From Diadophis punctatus similis (Eukaryota > Chordata > Lepidosauria > Squamata > Dipsadidae), in contig JALIGW010000001.1 of NCBI GenBank assembly GCA_023053685.1, positions 224,338,434-224,402,433 of the forward strand: a stretch of DNA of 64,000 bases, read 5' to 3'. Each line of letters begins with the position of its first letter. Positions within the stretch are counted from its first letter, which is position 1. Below the pieces are notes generated by a model that was given only the letters and a program-made list of their open reading frames with translations, searched no databases and had not been told where the DNA came from. Shown piece by piece: positions 45,648 through 58,334 of this stretch. The translations under genes were made by a program, and so were the position numbers.

Positions 45648-47307
45648 CCGTATTTTTCGGAGTATAAGACGCACCTTTTTACCCCCCAAAAGAGGGTGAA
45701 AATTTGGGTGCGTCTTATACACCGAATGTAGTCACTCCCCACCCACCAGCCCCCACCCTTCGGAGGTTGCTGGCCACCGCTGCCGCAGCTGTTGCTGCCC
45801 GGAGCCACTGTCCCCGCCGCAACTGTCCCCGCCGATGCCGCCACTGTCCCCACCGCCATGCTGCTCTCCCAGCCGCTGTCCCTGCCTCTGCCTCTGCCGC
45901 CGCCGTGACTGTCCCCGCCGGCGTCCCTGCTCTCCCTGCTGCCGCCGCTCTCCCCACCGGTGTCCCTGCCTCCGCTGCCGCTGCCCCAGCCGCGACTGTC
46001 CCAGCCGCGATTGTCCCCACCGCCGCTGCTGCTGTCCCCGCCGCCGCCTGAAGCCACCACCGCCGGTACTGCCCACCGCCTGAAGCCTGAGGAGCCGCTG
46101 CTGCTCTTTTTGCAATCAGAGAAGGAGGATCGTGGAGGAGAAAGTTTCCAGGTGGCAGATTCCCCTCCGTTTTGGGGGAGGGGGAATCTGCCACTCTTCT
46201 TGTAATCGGAGAAGGGGATCTGGTGCCTGAAACGCGAGGAGGATTGTGGAGGAAAAAGTTTCCTGGTGGCAGATTCCCCCTCCCCAAAAACGGAGGGTAA
46301 TCTGCCACCTGGAAACGTTTTTCTCCATGATCCTTCTCGGGTTTCAGGCACCACATCCCCTTCTCCGATTGCAAAAAGAGTGTCTGAAACGTGAGGATCG
46401 TGGAGGAAAGAGTTTCCAGGTGGCAGATTCCCCCTCCCCCAAAACGGAGGGGAATCTGCCACCAGAAAATGCTTTTGTTTAAAAGGCTTTCAATGCAGTT
46501 CCCTGGGCTGCTTCGGCTGCTTTGCTGACAGAGGCAGCAAAGGCGCAGGGGCTTGCTGGGAAGCCTGGTAGCATGTTTACGAAATGGCAGGTCCAGGAGA
46601 ACTGGTGTGCTGCCTCTCTATCTTTCTGCCTTTCTGAGAGAAAGCCCGCCTTTCAATGCCTACGGCTATAGGTAAGAAGACCGGGGCATTTTGGGAGTAG
46701 AGCCAAGTCTGTCTTCTACCCCCATGAAAATCATACCCCACCCCACCCACTCCAGTTAAATTCCACCCCAATTTCTGCAGAAAAAAATGTCAAAAGATGC
46801 ATGATAAAACAGAAAGTCTGATTAAAGATTTGAAGAATATGTGCTTTAAAGAAATCTCATTATTCTTCTAAGTTTTCCTATTATTACCTGAGGAGGCTTT
46901 TCTTGGGAAATTTAGTTAGTCACCTTATACAAGTAAACTGACCACTTCCATAGCAGAAATCTGAGATTTACCTTATGCAACAAAAGTGGATTCTGAAAAA
47001 TCAAGGAATATCTGCTACTAATATGTTTTATTAATAATACAAAAACACAGAAGATTATACAATCATATATGACTACTTGTAATTTCTTATTCACTTCATA
47101 TTTCTGTAATCTTAGAAAGCAAAATTCATTTTTATTGTTAGGACAGATAAAAAGATCTGTGCTGCTCATCAAAATCCGTGTGGAAGTGAGGATCCCGCTA
47201 ATCCTGATGCTGGTAGGCAGAGGCAGAATTCTTTTTTTCTTGTTTTCCTCCCCCAAAATTAAGGTGCGTCTTATATTCCGGTGCGTCTTATACTCCGAAA
47301 AATACGG
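45648..47307 (+). mobile_element. DNA element with CCGTATTTTTCGG termini, copy 2, nested in L1
   Basis: Perfect CCGTATTTTTCGG / CCGAAAAATACGG ends with TA on both sides (45646-45647, 47308-47309) and the same duplicated GGTGCGTCTTATA motifs near both ends as the copy at 21358. The interior differs: a GCC-rich tract at about 45770-46080 and three foldback units at 46151-46463. No transposase was recognised. Confidence 0.85.
45770..46080 (+). repeat. GCC/CCG trinucleotide-rich tract
   Basis: An imperfect C(C/T)GCCGC(C/T)G(C/T)-type repeat of about 310 bp, open in several frames on both strands (Pro/Ala/Arg or Gly/Ser-rich readings), with no domain signature. Confidence 0.85.
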
Positions 47308-47713
47308 TATGTTGTTTATTTTCTTTGTCCCATAGGAAGGCATGCCACCCTTTTCATAGGTCATGTCCCTCTAGTGTTAATAATCTTTTGTTTCTTAAAT
47401 TGATCCACTCTCTGATCCATACCAATGTTGCAGCATTATAATACAATCGCCAGTCAGGGAGCCCCATACCATCTCTGCTTCTATCATCTTGAAGATCAAT
47501 TAATTTTATTCTTGCCTTTTTCCCTGCCCAAATAAATTATGTTATAATTTTATTCAATTCTATAAAAATTATCTAATTTTATGGGTATTGTTTGAAATAA
47601 GTAGAGCAGTTTTGGCAGGATATTCATTTTGATTGTTGCAATACGTCCTAGTATGGATAGTTGTAATATTTTCCATCTTTCCAAATATGATTTTATTTCT
47701 TGTATTAATTTCC

Positions 47714-48720
47714 CTAATTATCTTCTTTGATTGAAGAGCATCTTGCTTTTGACCATATACCCAAATATTTAATTTTCTTTGTACATTTTAGTCCGTGTTT
47801 CATCTCTAATTCTCTTTCCTGTTTTTGAGTCATGTTTTTCACTATCATTTTGGTTTTAGATTTATTAATTTTAAGGCCTGCTATTTCTCCGTATTTTTCT
47901 ATTTCCCTTAATAAAATTTGTCCCGTCTCTTTTGGCTCTTCAATAAAAAATACTAGGTCGTCTGCGAACGCTTGCATTTTGTACTCTTCTTTCTTAATCC
48001 TAGTTCCTTTGATTTCTTTATTTGCTCTAATTTTCATTAATAAGAATTCTAATGTAAAGATAAATAGCAAAGGTGATAAGGGGCATCCCTGACGTACTCC
48101 TTTTGTTATTTCAAATGGTCTAGTGATGTCTCCGTTTATTATTATGTTTGCTTTTTGAATGGAATATACAGTCTCTATCATTTGTTCAAATCTCCTTCCA
48201 AATTTCATTTCTTTAATCTGCCTAATCATATATTCCCAGTATAGATTATCGAAAGCTTTTTGCGCATCCAGAAAAACAAGTGCAACTTGTTTCTCTGAAT
48301 GTGCCTCATAATACTCTAATATATTTAACACTGTTCTTGTATTATCTCTGTCTCTTTGGGAGGAAACCATTTTGATCGGAGTGTATTATGTCATTTAAGA
48401 TTTTTTTCATTCTTCCAGCCATGATATTCATAAAAAAATTTATAATCTGCGTTGAAAAGTGATATTGGCCTATAATTTTGAATTTGACTTTCATCCATTC
48501 TTGCTTTTTTAATTATTGTAATATATGCATCTCTCCATTGCGGGGATATTTTAGCTTCTAGTAACACCTCATTATAGAGTTCTATAAGTACTGGTTCTAT
48601 TAATTCTTGTGTATTTTTGTAAAACTCACCTGGTATGCCATCTGGGCCTGGTGTTTTGTTATTCTTCTGTTTTTGAATCACTTCTCTTAATTCATTTACT
48701 GTTATCTCTTTATTTAACAA
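47714..48720 (-). pseudogene. L1 ORF2 reverse transcriptase
   Basis: Two - strand pieces, 48391-48720 (KTPGPDGIPGEFYK, PQWRDAYITIIKKA, YRPISLFNADYK) and 47714-48370 (VALVFLDAQKAFDNLYWEYM, GVRQGCPLSPLLFIF), with catalytic FADD at 47957-47968 and GLKINKSKTK. They are separated by a frameshift at about 48380. The catalytic Asp pair is kept, but the element lacks endonuclease and ORF1. Confidence 0.9.
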
Positions 48721-49104
48721 CTCATTTTTCTTCTTCCAGTATTATTTCAGTTTCTTCTTTTAAGTAATCATTTTCCCCCAAATCAATTTCCTCTTATCTA
48801 TATAGATTCTCAAAGTAATTAATTACAATCTTTTTAATTTCCTCTTCCTTATTTTTCAGATTCCCTCTTTCATCTTTTAGGTGGTGGATTATCCTATTTT
48901 CTTTTTCTTTTTTAAGTTTATATGCCAACCACCTTCCTGGTTTATTAGCATTTTCGAAAAGGTGTTGATTCATATATTTAATATTATTTACATATTCTTT
49001 GGTCTATTAAATTTAATTTTTGTTTACTTAATATTAACGCTTCAACAATTTGCTCATCCCCTGATTTAACATGAAGTTTCTTTTCTAATTGCTCTATTTC
49101 TTTC

Positions 49105-50957
49105 ATTAATTCATATGGAAATCCACAGTAACCGGAATGAGCACAGTCTGCTACTCACTTTTATGGTTCCCAGAGCTGAAGTGACTGTCGTGGCCTCGGA
49201 TCCGCCATGTCAGGGTGACTTGACAGATTACAATTGTGCTGAGTTAAGGAGGGTTTCCCTTGTTTCAGCGGGTAGTTGCTTTCTACCTCACTGTTTCCCA
49301 GGCTTCCCCTCTGTTTCGCACAGTCCTCCAAACACAGCACGCCTTTGAAGGGTCCCTCAGCACAAAGATTCAGAGGATCAAAGAACGGAGCTCATCCTTT
49401 TCACCTCTGCAATGCCCGACATCGCCACCGGAAGTCTCCCATCTAGCCCCTTCACTGGGAGGAAGAAAACCTTTCTTCTTTCCAAATAATGGGGCAGTGT
49501 CTGCAAGTGGAGCTCAGCAGTGAGAGAAGCCTTCTGTGAACAGCAACCAGGGAGCTATTTAAAGGCATTTGGGAGGCGTCACTTCCATCTACTTTTAGCC
49601 TTTGAAAGTCAACAAAGAAACCACATGATGGCACCCAAACCACAGCTGTAACCAAAGTTATCCAAGAAAAAACAATTTGCATCTGGTTGCTTGGCCTAAC
49701 CTGTAAAAAACTTGACATTATGGGTTGTTGGCAATAGCTTGCAGCATTCTGATTTTTGAGTGTACTATAGTGACTACATGGGAGGTGAGCTATGGTTCAG
49801 TAATATTTGGGAATTCACTGTTGGGAAATGTGACAAGCGTAGGGAGGCTGGGTGCCAGTTTGCAGGGTGTCAGCCAGTCCTGTGTCTTTCCATTCTCCAG
49901 TACAGCTAAGAGGAAGACACAGCTGCAACTTCATTTGTCCAATCTTGCCCATTTGCTGTGCAGCAAACTGGGGCTTCCGCTTGCTTCCTCAGGTGAAGAA
50001 AAAGTAAGCAGTTTTTTTCCTAACTTCTTTAGATTTTTGCAATCCATTTTCCATGGAGCTGCCTTTAAAAATGGTTCAGAAACTGATGATGATCAAGAAG
50101 AGATTTTCAAAACTCATTTAGCATCACATTCCTATGCTTTTGGCAACTCCACAGTTTGCCAGTCCATTTCAGGTTCTAAGTACTGTATTCACTTTTAAGC
50201 AGTGGACAGGACTTCTTGCTTGAGGTTGCCTGGATTACTACAGTGGATATTAAAATATATATTTAGATACATTGCGGGCATTTCTGCATAGCTATTATTT
50301 CTGCTGTGTGTGCATACAAACATGCAGATAAGTTTTGTGGTTACTACATGAGGCCTGTAGATGTAATGGACTGTGTGAGAATAAGCTTGAGGAAGAGTGG
50401 CAGGCAAGGCAATGGTCAGGTAAGAAATCCTCCATACAGAAAATTATATTTGAGTAAGGGTTATCGGACCGAATACTTCCTAGTTCTCTCTAGAATAAAA
50501 GTAAGGGAGAGTGGAAGCCCATTCAGAATTGCAAGATTACCATATCCCTCCAATAAAAGTAATTTCAGTACTCATTATTTTGGTGACCAATTCTGGACTT
50601 CTTTGAAGGAATAACCACAGGCAATTACCCCCCCTCCCCGCAACTATGCTGCTTCAAGAAGAAAGATCATTCAATAGAAGCTCACCAAGCAGCTGGATTT
50701 TCATGGCCTTGAAATACTTGGGACTGTGGTCGCATAAGAGGCTATCCCTGCCTGTTCCCATCATGAGCTGCCAGCAGTCATCTTCTGTTTTAAAGTTTGG
50801 AGGAAGGCTTTTGCAGGGGTCTCCAACCTTGGCAACGTTAAAACTTGTGGACTTCAACTCCCAGAATTCCTCAGATAGCATAGTTTTTTACCAATCAGGT
50901 ATGGTAAGTCCATCTTCTTTAAGGGAGTCCAGTTCACTCATTGAATCTGCCAGTTCT
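49105..50957. other. Gene-free interval
   Basis: No exon, RNA gene or large repeat was recognised. The right part holds half of a palindromic MITE (50815-50880). Confidence 0.4.
50815..50880 (+). mobile_element. Half copy of the palindromic MITE
   Basis: CAGGGGTCTCCAACCTTGGC and GTGGACTTCAACTCCCAGAA match one arm of 21751-21894; the other arm is missing. Confidence 0.75.
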
Positions 50958-51531
<574 letters not shown>

Positions 51532-52079
51532 GAATCTGCCAGTTCTAAGACTGTGAAATCCAGGCCTCCTTCAAATTTCTTCAACAGGCCTTCTGTTTTC
51601 CAGCCAAATTGTTCCTTCTACAATCTGCCAGCAAGGATTTAGATTACAGTCTATCCAATTGTAAGTCTGGCTTCGCTGCAATTCTTGTCTTCAGTTCTGA
51701 TTAAGGTTACTGAAAAAACATTCTTCAGACTTTCACTTGAAATACTGTATATTAAATTCCAACACTTTCTAACTATATTCTGAATAGAAATAAAAATAGA
51801 TCAAACAAGCAAGCATGAAGAAACAGCATTTGCACTGGGGGCTTTAGCTGTGCGCTCCATGTCCATCCACTTTCCATTCTGTATAATATATTTTCCATTC
51901 AACCTATAACAAAAAACCAAATCTTATTTTAAGCTGTCAACAAAATGTAAGTCCCCAGTAATATCTCTATCAGGGCTGCACAGGGACCCACCTGGCATCT
52001 CTGAGGGCAGACCCAGACCTCCAAATATAGTCTGATCTACCTCAAATAATTCCACATTTTTTTGGTTTCATTCTTTCTA

Positions 52080-52545
52080 CATTTTATTTAATTCCGAAAA
52101 CTTGATTTCCATTGTCTTTTGGAGGATTTCCTATCTCTTTATAAACTATCTATTTAGGAGGGGAATTTATAGCATTCTTGGTATCCCTGTTTCTCAAATT
52201 AGTCTGCATCATTTTTTCAGAGTCAGGAAAAGGTCACAGTTCTCTCATATTTTTTCATCTCTGAACTTGAGCGTCATTCCTCCCCCTCTCTAATTTATGT
52301 AGCCTTGTTCTCATTCGATCCTCCCAATCAGTAGCCAAGAAGCTCTCTTCCATAATTTCACTGCATCCAAAATGTGACTGGGCAAATAATGGACCAATTG
52401 AAAGTGCCGTACTGAGTGGGGCAACCACTGATGGATTGATCAAAAGGCTCAGTTTGATTCAAGATAAGGAAGACGTCAAGGAATAATTTGGTTTAAGGCT
52501 CTGTAATAAACATCTATGACAAATCAGGAAGGTGAAAAGATGAAA
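52080..52545 (-). repeat. Dispersed repeat, copy 2 (inverted relative to 22560-23030)
   Basis: The reverse complement carries the same landmarks as copy 1, in the same order: CTTCCTTATCTTGAATCAAA, TTTCAATTGGTCCATTATTT, GATGCAGACTAATTTGAGAA, AGACAATGGAAATCAAG. Confidence 0.75.
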
Positions 52546-53116
52546 GAAAATACAAATGTGTGATCTCATCAAACTTGAAAACAAAGAAATTGAATAGTCT
52601 CACAAAAGGGGTTATAGGCATTGCTATAATACTTTATACAGTATTGGACATTTTTTTATCTGAAATGTCATCTGTTTACCTGAATTGAATTTTACATTTT
52701 AGACTTACAATAATTGATTGGTTACTGTTGATCTCCAATTCAGAAAATGTGATTGACTCGCCATTATATATATAAAAAAACCATAGCCATATTCTATTGT
52801 ATAGTATTTAGAAGATCTTGTGACCCCTCTTTTAACTGAGATTGCAGAAGTAACATTTCAGAATCCTCTATAAAGAGAATGCATTCCTTTTATAACTCCT
52901 CGCCTGACAAAATATCTGGGAAATTCTGATCTCTTTTATTTAGAGCTATTACCATCACATGAGTGTGATACTGTTTCTTTGAATGTAACTAAATTCTGTC
53001 ATACTCTGTGTAAAAGTAGGGAGACTTTGGCTGCCCATCAATTATCCCACCATTAATTGTAATATACTACCTGTGTTTCCTCGATTTCCTTTTGTGCCCC
53101 AAAATAAGCACTAGGG

Positions 53117-53433
53117 CCGTGATGGCGAACCTATGGCACGGGTGCCAGAGGTGGCACGTGCTCTGTGGGCATGCACGCTGTCACCAGCTGCTCTTCTGGG
53201 TTCCGTCGCACACATGTGCACCGGCCAACTGGTCTGCGAAGGCCAGCTGGTGTGCATGCCGGAACCCGGAAGAGAGCAGCTGGCCGGGGCGCATGCGCGC
53301 AACGGAACCTGGAAGAGCAGCTGGCGGACTTGCGAATGTGCACTAGCCAGCTGCTCTCTTCCAGGTTCTGGTGCTCCGGCACATGTGCAGCTCCAGTTTC
53401 TGCACTTGGTGCCAAAAAGGTTAACCATCACTG
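53117..53433 (+). mobile_element. Non-autonomous hAT element, CAGTGATGGCGAACC family, copy 4
   Basis: Ends CCGTGATGGCGAACC and GGTTAACCATCACTG with a perfect 8-bp duplication CACTAGGG (53109-53116, 53434-53441). Inserted into a CCCCAAAATAAGC / GCTTCATTTTTGGG palindromic site that looks like the end of yet another element. Confidence 0.92.
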
Positions 53434-54455
53434 CACTAGGGCTTCATTTTTGGGAGTGTTATCCCCCCCCAACTTGCTCACGGCAGGGCAGCAGGTTGTG
53501 TGGCGTGCTAGTGCCACTACTGTGAAGTGGGGGGTATAGCTGCCCCACACACCCCGCACTAGGGCCCCTGCAGCCAAGCCAACCACGCCCTGACACCTAC
53601 CTCACCTTGCTGCAGCAACTCTAGCAGCCCTGTCCAGCAGGACACTGCATGGCCGCCAGCCCACTTCTCCTTGCTCGCAGCTGCAATGGAGGAGGCCAAG
53701 CGATGCACCATTGCCAGAGGCATGAGGCAAGGTGGAGGGTGAGCTGCCCCACATCAGTTTACATCAGGGCCACCACAGCCAGGCCATCCACGCCCCGACA
53801 CCTGCCTCGCCTTGTGGCCATGGCACTGGCACACCTGAGCTTCCTGTTCTGTTGTGGCCATGAGCAAATAGAAGAAGTGGGCTGGCAGCTACATAGGCTC
53901 CTGCTGTACATGGTTGCTGGTGCTGCGGCGGGGAGGAAAGGTGTCAGGTCAGGTATGGCCTGGCTGTAGGGGCCCTGAGGTTGTCAAATCCCAGTCTCCC
54001 AGGGTTTGCCTTACCGGGGGAGGGAGCCCCTGCACTGGTGTTGGGGTGTGTGGAGCCAGAGGCTACAGCGGCGTGACAGAGAACCCCGAGGACCAGCTGA
54101 TCGGCAGAGAACAAGCTGCAGATCAGCTGTGCAGCGGGGAAGCGGGGCAGAACAAGGAAAGTGCCTACCGGGATGTAGAGAGGAAGCAATGCCCTGACGA
54201 TTAGTTGGTTGAAGCAGCAGAGGCATCGGGCTGACAATCAACTGTGCGGTCTCACGGAGCGGCTGGGCGGGGCCTATCGGCCATTCCAACTATCAGCTGC
54301 CTCCTGGGCGAGGGTTGATCATCAACCTGGATTGCTATGACTGCCTTTACCCATCGCAATGAGTGATGGTTGTCGCACTGACAGCGGTATTGGAGGGGGA
54401 GGTGGCCGAGCATTAATTATGTCTATAATTTTGGTTCTGTTTCCTTTCAGTTATC
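53434..54455. other. GC-rich gene-free interval
   Basis: A pair of related blocks about 200 bp apart (near 53540 and 53740: GAGCTGCCCCACA, CCACGCCC(T/C)GACACCT, CCTCGCCTTG) suggests a decayed tandem repeat. No exon was recognised; open frames lack family motifs. Confidence 0.4.
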
Positions 54456-54560
54456 ATGGCCTGGTCATCTCTCAGACAGACTACTGCAATGCACTCCACA
54501 TGGAGCTACCCTTGAAGAGTGTCCAGAAACTGCAACTAGTCCAGAATGCATCAGAATGAG
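54456..54560 (+). mobile_element. L2/CR1 LINE ORF2 fragment
   Basis: Reads LVISQTDYCNALHMELPLKS and QKLQLVQNASE, the conserved DYCNAL...LQLVQNAA segment after the RT domain. About 35 codons, no other part present. Confidence 0.75.
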
Positions 54561-56126
54561 CAATTTGGCAGTTCCTAGAGTGAATGAAATGAGACCTTCT
54601 CAATACAGGAAGTGGTATAACTAGCGTACAACCTGAAGTTGAACAAAAGCTCTCCCAGCCATGGCTGCCACCAGTTCCTTGAGCAGGAATTGGGAGTCTA
54701 AGAAGACCCTCAGTTCATGCACCGGGTCTCTCCATGGCAATGCTACCCTCTCCAAGACCAAAGAGGGTAAAGCCCCAAATAAAGAGGCCTACTTTATTGT
54801 GGCCTACTCTTTAGTGGCCTACTCAGAGTCACTCCATCTTACCAGAATTCATCAAAACCTGTTGTCCCCCATCCATGCCATCACACCAAGCATTAAGAAA
54901 GGACATCCACAGCATTCCTTATTTGAAGATCCATGAAGTCAATTTGAATAAATTTCAGATTTGCTTGGGATCTGGCATTAAATGTCCAATGTAATAATTA
55001 CAGAAGGACTCCATCCATTCAGTTTCTTCCTCCGTTGTCCTCCTTGCCATATCTCAACATTTGGGGCCATGTCTTGACTATGATGTCCCTCTCTTTTTCC
55101 ATGTGGCATAATTATACTGATGATATTTTAATTTAATTTAATTTAATTTAACTTTAGCACAATGTTTTACATTGTTGTTCTCACCTGAAAAATTTTTTAG
55201 AATCCCTGCTGGCTTCTTTATTGAAGTGTAGGAAGCTGTAAGAGATACCTTACAGAGAAGAGAAATAGGATCACATGACATCTGGAGAGCTAGGGAAGAT
55301 GGGTTTACCTAATCTCTGGTGGCTGAAGATGTGCTGGCCTATATTTAGTTTAGAGTAGGAAGTAGTTGAAAAATGAAACAGGATGGGCAAAGACTATGGT
55401 ATTATATTATATTTGCTAATATATTTGACTGATACCAGAGAGATCCAATTCCTAAGCTATCTGCAACACAGCACCTCACTTGGTGACTTTCAGCCCAACC
55501 TACCTCACATGTGAATGCGAAGAAATATAAAAGGATGTAGTATCCCTGTTCCCTGACTTTCTGGACAAAAATGAGATATAGGTACATGTTTGTGTGCCAG
55601 AGAAAAGGATCACAAAACATAAAAATATCCAGGCCTTTCTTCATGGATCTTAAAAGTGTTGCTTTTTAAAGGGTCACACAATGAGTGAATTCCTTGCTGT
55701 TAGGGGAAAGGAGGGAGAAAGGGATTACAAGATTGGCTGAAAAACTATCAGGGAATATTCAAAATGAAGATCATGTGACTGCAGTGGTGACAGAGCAGAA
55801 GTCAATAGCACTGAAACAAGAACAACTTCAACAAATTTTATTCCATTAGGAAAAAGGGATCCCAGCTTTTGGAAAAAATTGTAAGTTATCAATTTGAGAT
55901 ACGTTACTAAAAAAAACTATTGTTGTATAATGAACTCTTTCACCCACTGAAAGATAATCATAAGAGTTTTAGTATTTAGATCTTTGAAAAGAAACAGGAA
56001 CTGTACTGTTGAAGGAACAGAAAGTCATATACTGCAATTAGAATTGCCTCATCCTGGATATATTTCCAGAAGATAAACATTGAAGAGATGGTTGGCACAT
56101 GAAAATGGAAACAAATGGCCACTTAC
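54561..56126. other. Gene-free interval downstream of the NLRP-like exons
   Basis: No further LRR exon was found. It holds a short AATTT tandem (55130-55152) and a SINE fragment (about 55480-55515, CAGCCCAACCTACCTCACA). The 3' end of the NLRP-like gene should lie somewhere here but was not identified. Confidence 0.4.
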
Positions 56127-56297
56127 TGTGCTGTCTCTATTTTACATTTTGGAAGCTTGAGCACTTCGTACAACGGTCCCACTGTTTTCTCATCTGAGTA
56201 CTTGATGATCAGTTCTAACTGTCTCAGTCTCTGGTTTCCCCTGAATACTTCTGCAAGATGCCTGCTGCAGAATTCATTTGGGATCTCTCCAGAAAAC
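56127..56297 (-). CDS. NLRP-like LRR exon (third in gene order)
   Basis: A 171-bp exon on the - strand: acceptor ...CTGTCTGCAG just above 56297, donor GTAAGT at 56126-56121. It reads SGEIPNEFCSRHLAEVF, NQRLRQLELIIKYSDEKTVG, LYEVLKLPKCKIETA. The 57-codon unit (two ribonuclease-inhibitor-type LRRs) in a phase-1 exon is the hallmark of NLRP receptors, in which these repeats sense or self-inhibit. It is the most diverged of the three. It could belong to a pseudogene. Confidence 0.8.
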
Positions 56298-56370
56298 CTG
56301 CAGACAGGAATCTCAAAATTAACTATCTTAGGAAAAACAACCATATATTGTATTTTTAAAGGAACTAAAG

Positions 56371-57395
56371 CAGTGGTGGGATTCAACTAATTTAGCAACT
56401 GGTTCGCCAAAAATGTAAACATGCGCGCATGCACACGCCTTCCACGCATGCACAGCTTCCGCCACGCAGTGAGGCTCGACCGAGCAGCCTTTCAGGGCCT
56501 GCTCCCCTCCATATCTGCTCTCCGGGGCAGCAGCTGCTTTTCTCCGCACTGCTGGGAGAGTGTCTTGTGCAATTTAGCAGCTGTGAGCCGCCGCTTTCCT
56601 CTAAGACCCATCCGGAAAGTGCTGTGGCACAGAGAAGCAGCAGCCATGTTGAATGCTGTTTCTCTCAGCTGCAGCGCTTTCCGGATGGGACTTAGAGGAA
56701 AGCGGCGGCTCACAGCTGCTAAATTGCACAAGACGCTATCTCTCCTAGCAAGAGCAGCAGCGGAGAGAAGCAGCTGCCGACTCGGAGAGCACATGGAGCA
56801 TCTCTGCAAGTGACCGAGGCTCGGCAAGGGATGGAAGAAGCGGCTGCAAGATCTCCGCTGCAGCGCTTTCCGGATGGAACTTTTTACAGGTAAGAAAAAC
56901 CATCTGGTCCATTCCCAAACTGCTTTGGCCCTCCTGAATCCATGCCCCCCAGTGCCCCCCCCTTCGGCCTAGTGCAGCAGGCCACAGGCCGAATAAATTG
57001 CTTCAGCCCTGGGGGCTGTAATTTGAGGCTAGAGGGTGACATGCAGACGGAGGCCCGGGGCAAGGCTGGAGCGGGGGAATGGCGTGTTCCCTGACCTGGA
57101 CGAGGTGAACGGCAAGCAGGTGGAGGCTCCGGGGCAAGGCTGGAGCCAGAGAATGGTGCATCCCTGGGACCTGACCTGAGGCAAAGGGCAGCATGCTTAC
57201 CTTTGGTTACCGAACCTGAGGCAAAGAGCGAGGCATGGAGATTAGCTGGGCTGCGTGGTGAAGGCAATATATATATAGGGCGGGGCGGGATGGGCAGGGC
57301 CAGCTGGTGGTGTGATTTGCTGCTTCTCCAAACAGCGCAGAATCGTAAAAAAAGGTTCACCCGAACTGGTCCAAACTGGCTGAATCCCACCCCTG
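56371..57395 (+). mobile_element. hAT-like element (CAGTGGTGGG family) in NLRP-like intron
   Basis: Starts CAGTGGTGGGATTCAAC and ends GCTGAATCCCACCCCTG; flanks AACTAAAG and AGCTGAAG match at 6 of 8. It contains an internal inverted repeat (56562-56734) around GCCGCCGCTTTCC / GGAAAGCGGCGGC. No transposase. It separates the second and third LRR exons. Confidence 0.8.
56562..56734. repeat. Inverted repeat inside the hAT-like element
   Basis: GTCTTGTGCAATTTAGCAGC at the left and GCTGCTAAATTGCACAAGAC at the right, with arms of about 75-80 bp and an imperfect centre near 56650. Confidence 0.85.
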
Positions 57396-57505
57396 AGCTG
57401 AAGTGAATATGATAAACAATGGAAGCTAAACTGCTTCTCTCTGGATATATTTTCAAAATATTAACCTTCAGAAGACGATTTTGCAGAGTAAAATGCATTA
57501 CTTAC

Positions 57506-57676
57506 TTTAGCTTATTTATTGTACACTCTGGATCATTTAGCCCACCACATAATAGTTCTACTGTTTTGTCATCAGGGCTTGGAAAGCACAACTCTAACTC
57601 TCTCAATCTCTGGTTTTTCTTGAATACTTCCACAAGATACCTGCTGCAGGATTCGGTCAGGATCTTTCCATCAAGC
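57506..57676 (-). CDS. NLRP-like LRR exon (second in gene order)
   Basis: Exactly 171 bp: acceptor ...TTGTTTGGAAG above 57676, donor GTAAGT at 57505-57500. It reads LDGKILTESCSRYLVEVF, NQRLRELELCFPSPDDKTVE, LCGGLNDPECTINKLK. The NQRLRELEL and PxCxxxKLK motifs are the canonical repeat starts and ends of NLRP LRRs. Open, with good splice sites. Confidence 0.88.
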
Positions 57677-57866
57677 CTTCCAAACAAGAGTATGAAAAAT
57701 TAAAATTATTTCTTGAAAAACAAGCATAGAATGTATTTTTATAGGACTTGGAGGGACTGTGATTAAGTAAGGAAATTGAACTGCCTCACCCTGGATATAT
57801 GTCCAGAAAAATAACAATCAAACAATGGTTGTGCAGATCAAACAGAGAGGTATATGCATTTCTTAC

Positions 57867-58037
57867 TTTAGCTTCTTTACTGTACACCCTGGATTATTGA
57901 GCCCATCGCACAATAGTTCCATTGTTTTGCCATCATGGCATTTGAAGGACAGCTCTAACTCTCTCAGTCTCTGGTTTTTCCTGATTACTTCTGCAAGAGG
58001 CTTGCTGCAGGATATTGTCGAGATCTCTCCAGCAAGC
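57867..58037 (-). CDS. NLRP-like LRR exon (first in gene order in window)
   Basis: Exactly 171 bp: acceptor ...CATCTCTACAG above 58037, donor GTAAGA at 57866-57861. It reads LAGEISTISCSKPLAEVI, NQRLRELELSFKCHDGKTME, LCDGLNNPGCTVKKLK. The three exons share the NQRLRELEL core. In human, NLRP6 is the direct neighbour of PGGHG, which makes an NLRP6-like identity attractive but unproven. The NACHT and effector-domain exons would be at higher coordinates, outside the window. Confidence 0.88.
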
Positions 58038-58334
58038 CTGTAGAGATGAGTTTGAAAAATTACAAGTATTTCTTGAAAATCCATTGTGCAATGTATTTTA
58101 TCGGAACTGAAGGGAATGTGACCATACAGTGCTTTCAGAATGGATTGGCACCTTTAGGCTCTCACCGTTGGCCACACCCAGTTCATCTCAAGCCACCCGC
58201 CTCAGCCCATTCGCAGCCAGCTTTTCTATTCTGCTGGCTCTCCTCCAACGATTCTCTCTGACCCTCCACCCCTTGCCCTTCAGCTTGCCCCATTCATCGA
58301 GACACCATTTGTCCCGGGTGTTTTGCTCCACAGG

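Larger units (their letters stand above)
43815..49104 (-). mobile_element. 5'-truncated L1 LINE (- strand) with two internal insertions
   Basis: The 3' end is the T-rich stretch at 43815-43835. The - strand then reads a 3' UTR, the ORF2 C-terminus, RT, and stops abruptly at about 49104. A hAT element (44063-44588) and a CCGTATTTTTCGG element (45648-47307) interrupt it. Without these it is about 3.1 kb. Coding pieces are listed separately. Confidence 0.85.

Noticed and set aside
45377..46462. Open frame of 361 codons (-), Gly/Ser-rich
   Set aside because: It runs from L1 ORF2 across the boundary of a younger DNA insertion into a GCC-rich tract. It is a chance read-through, not a gene.
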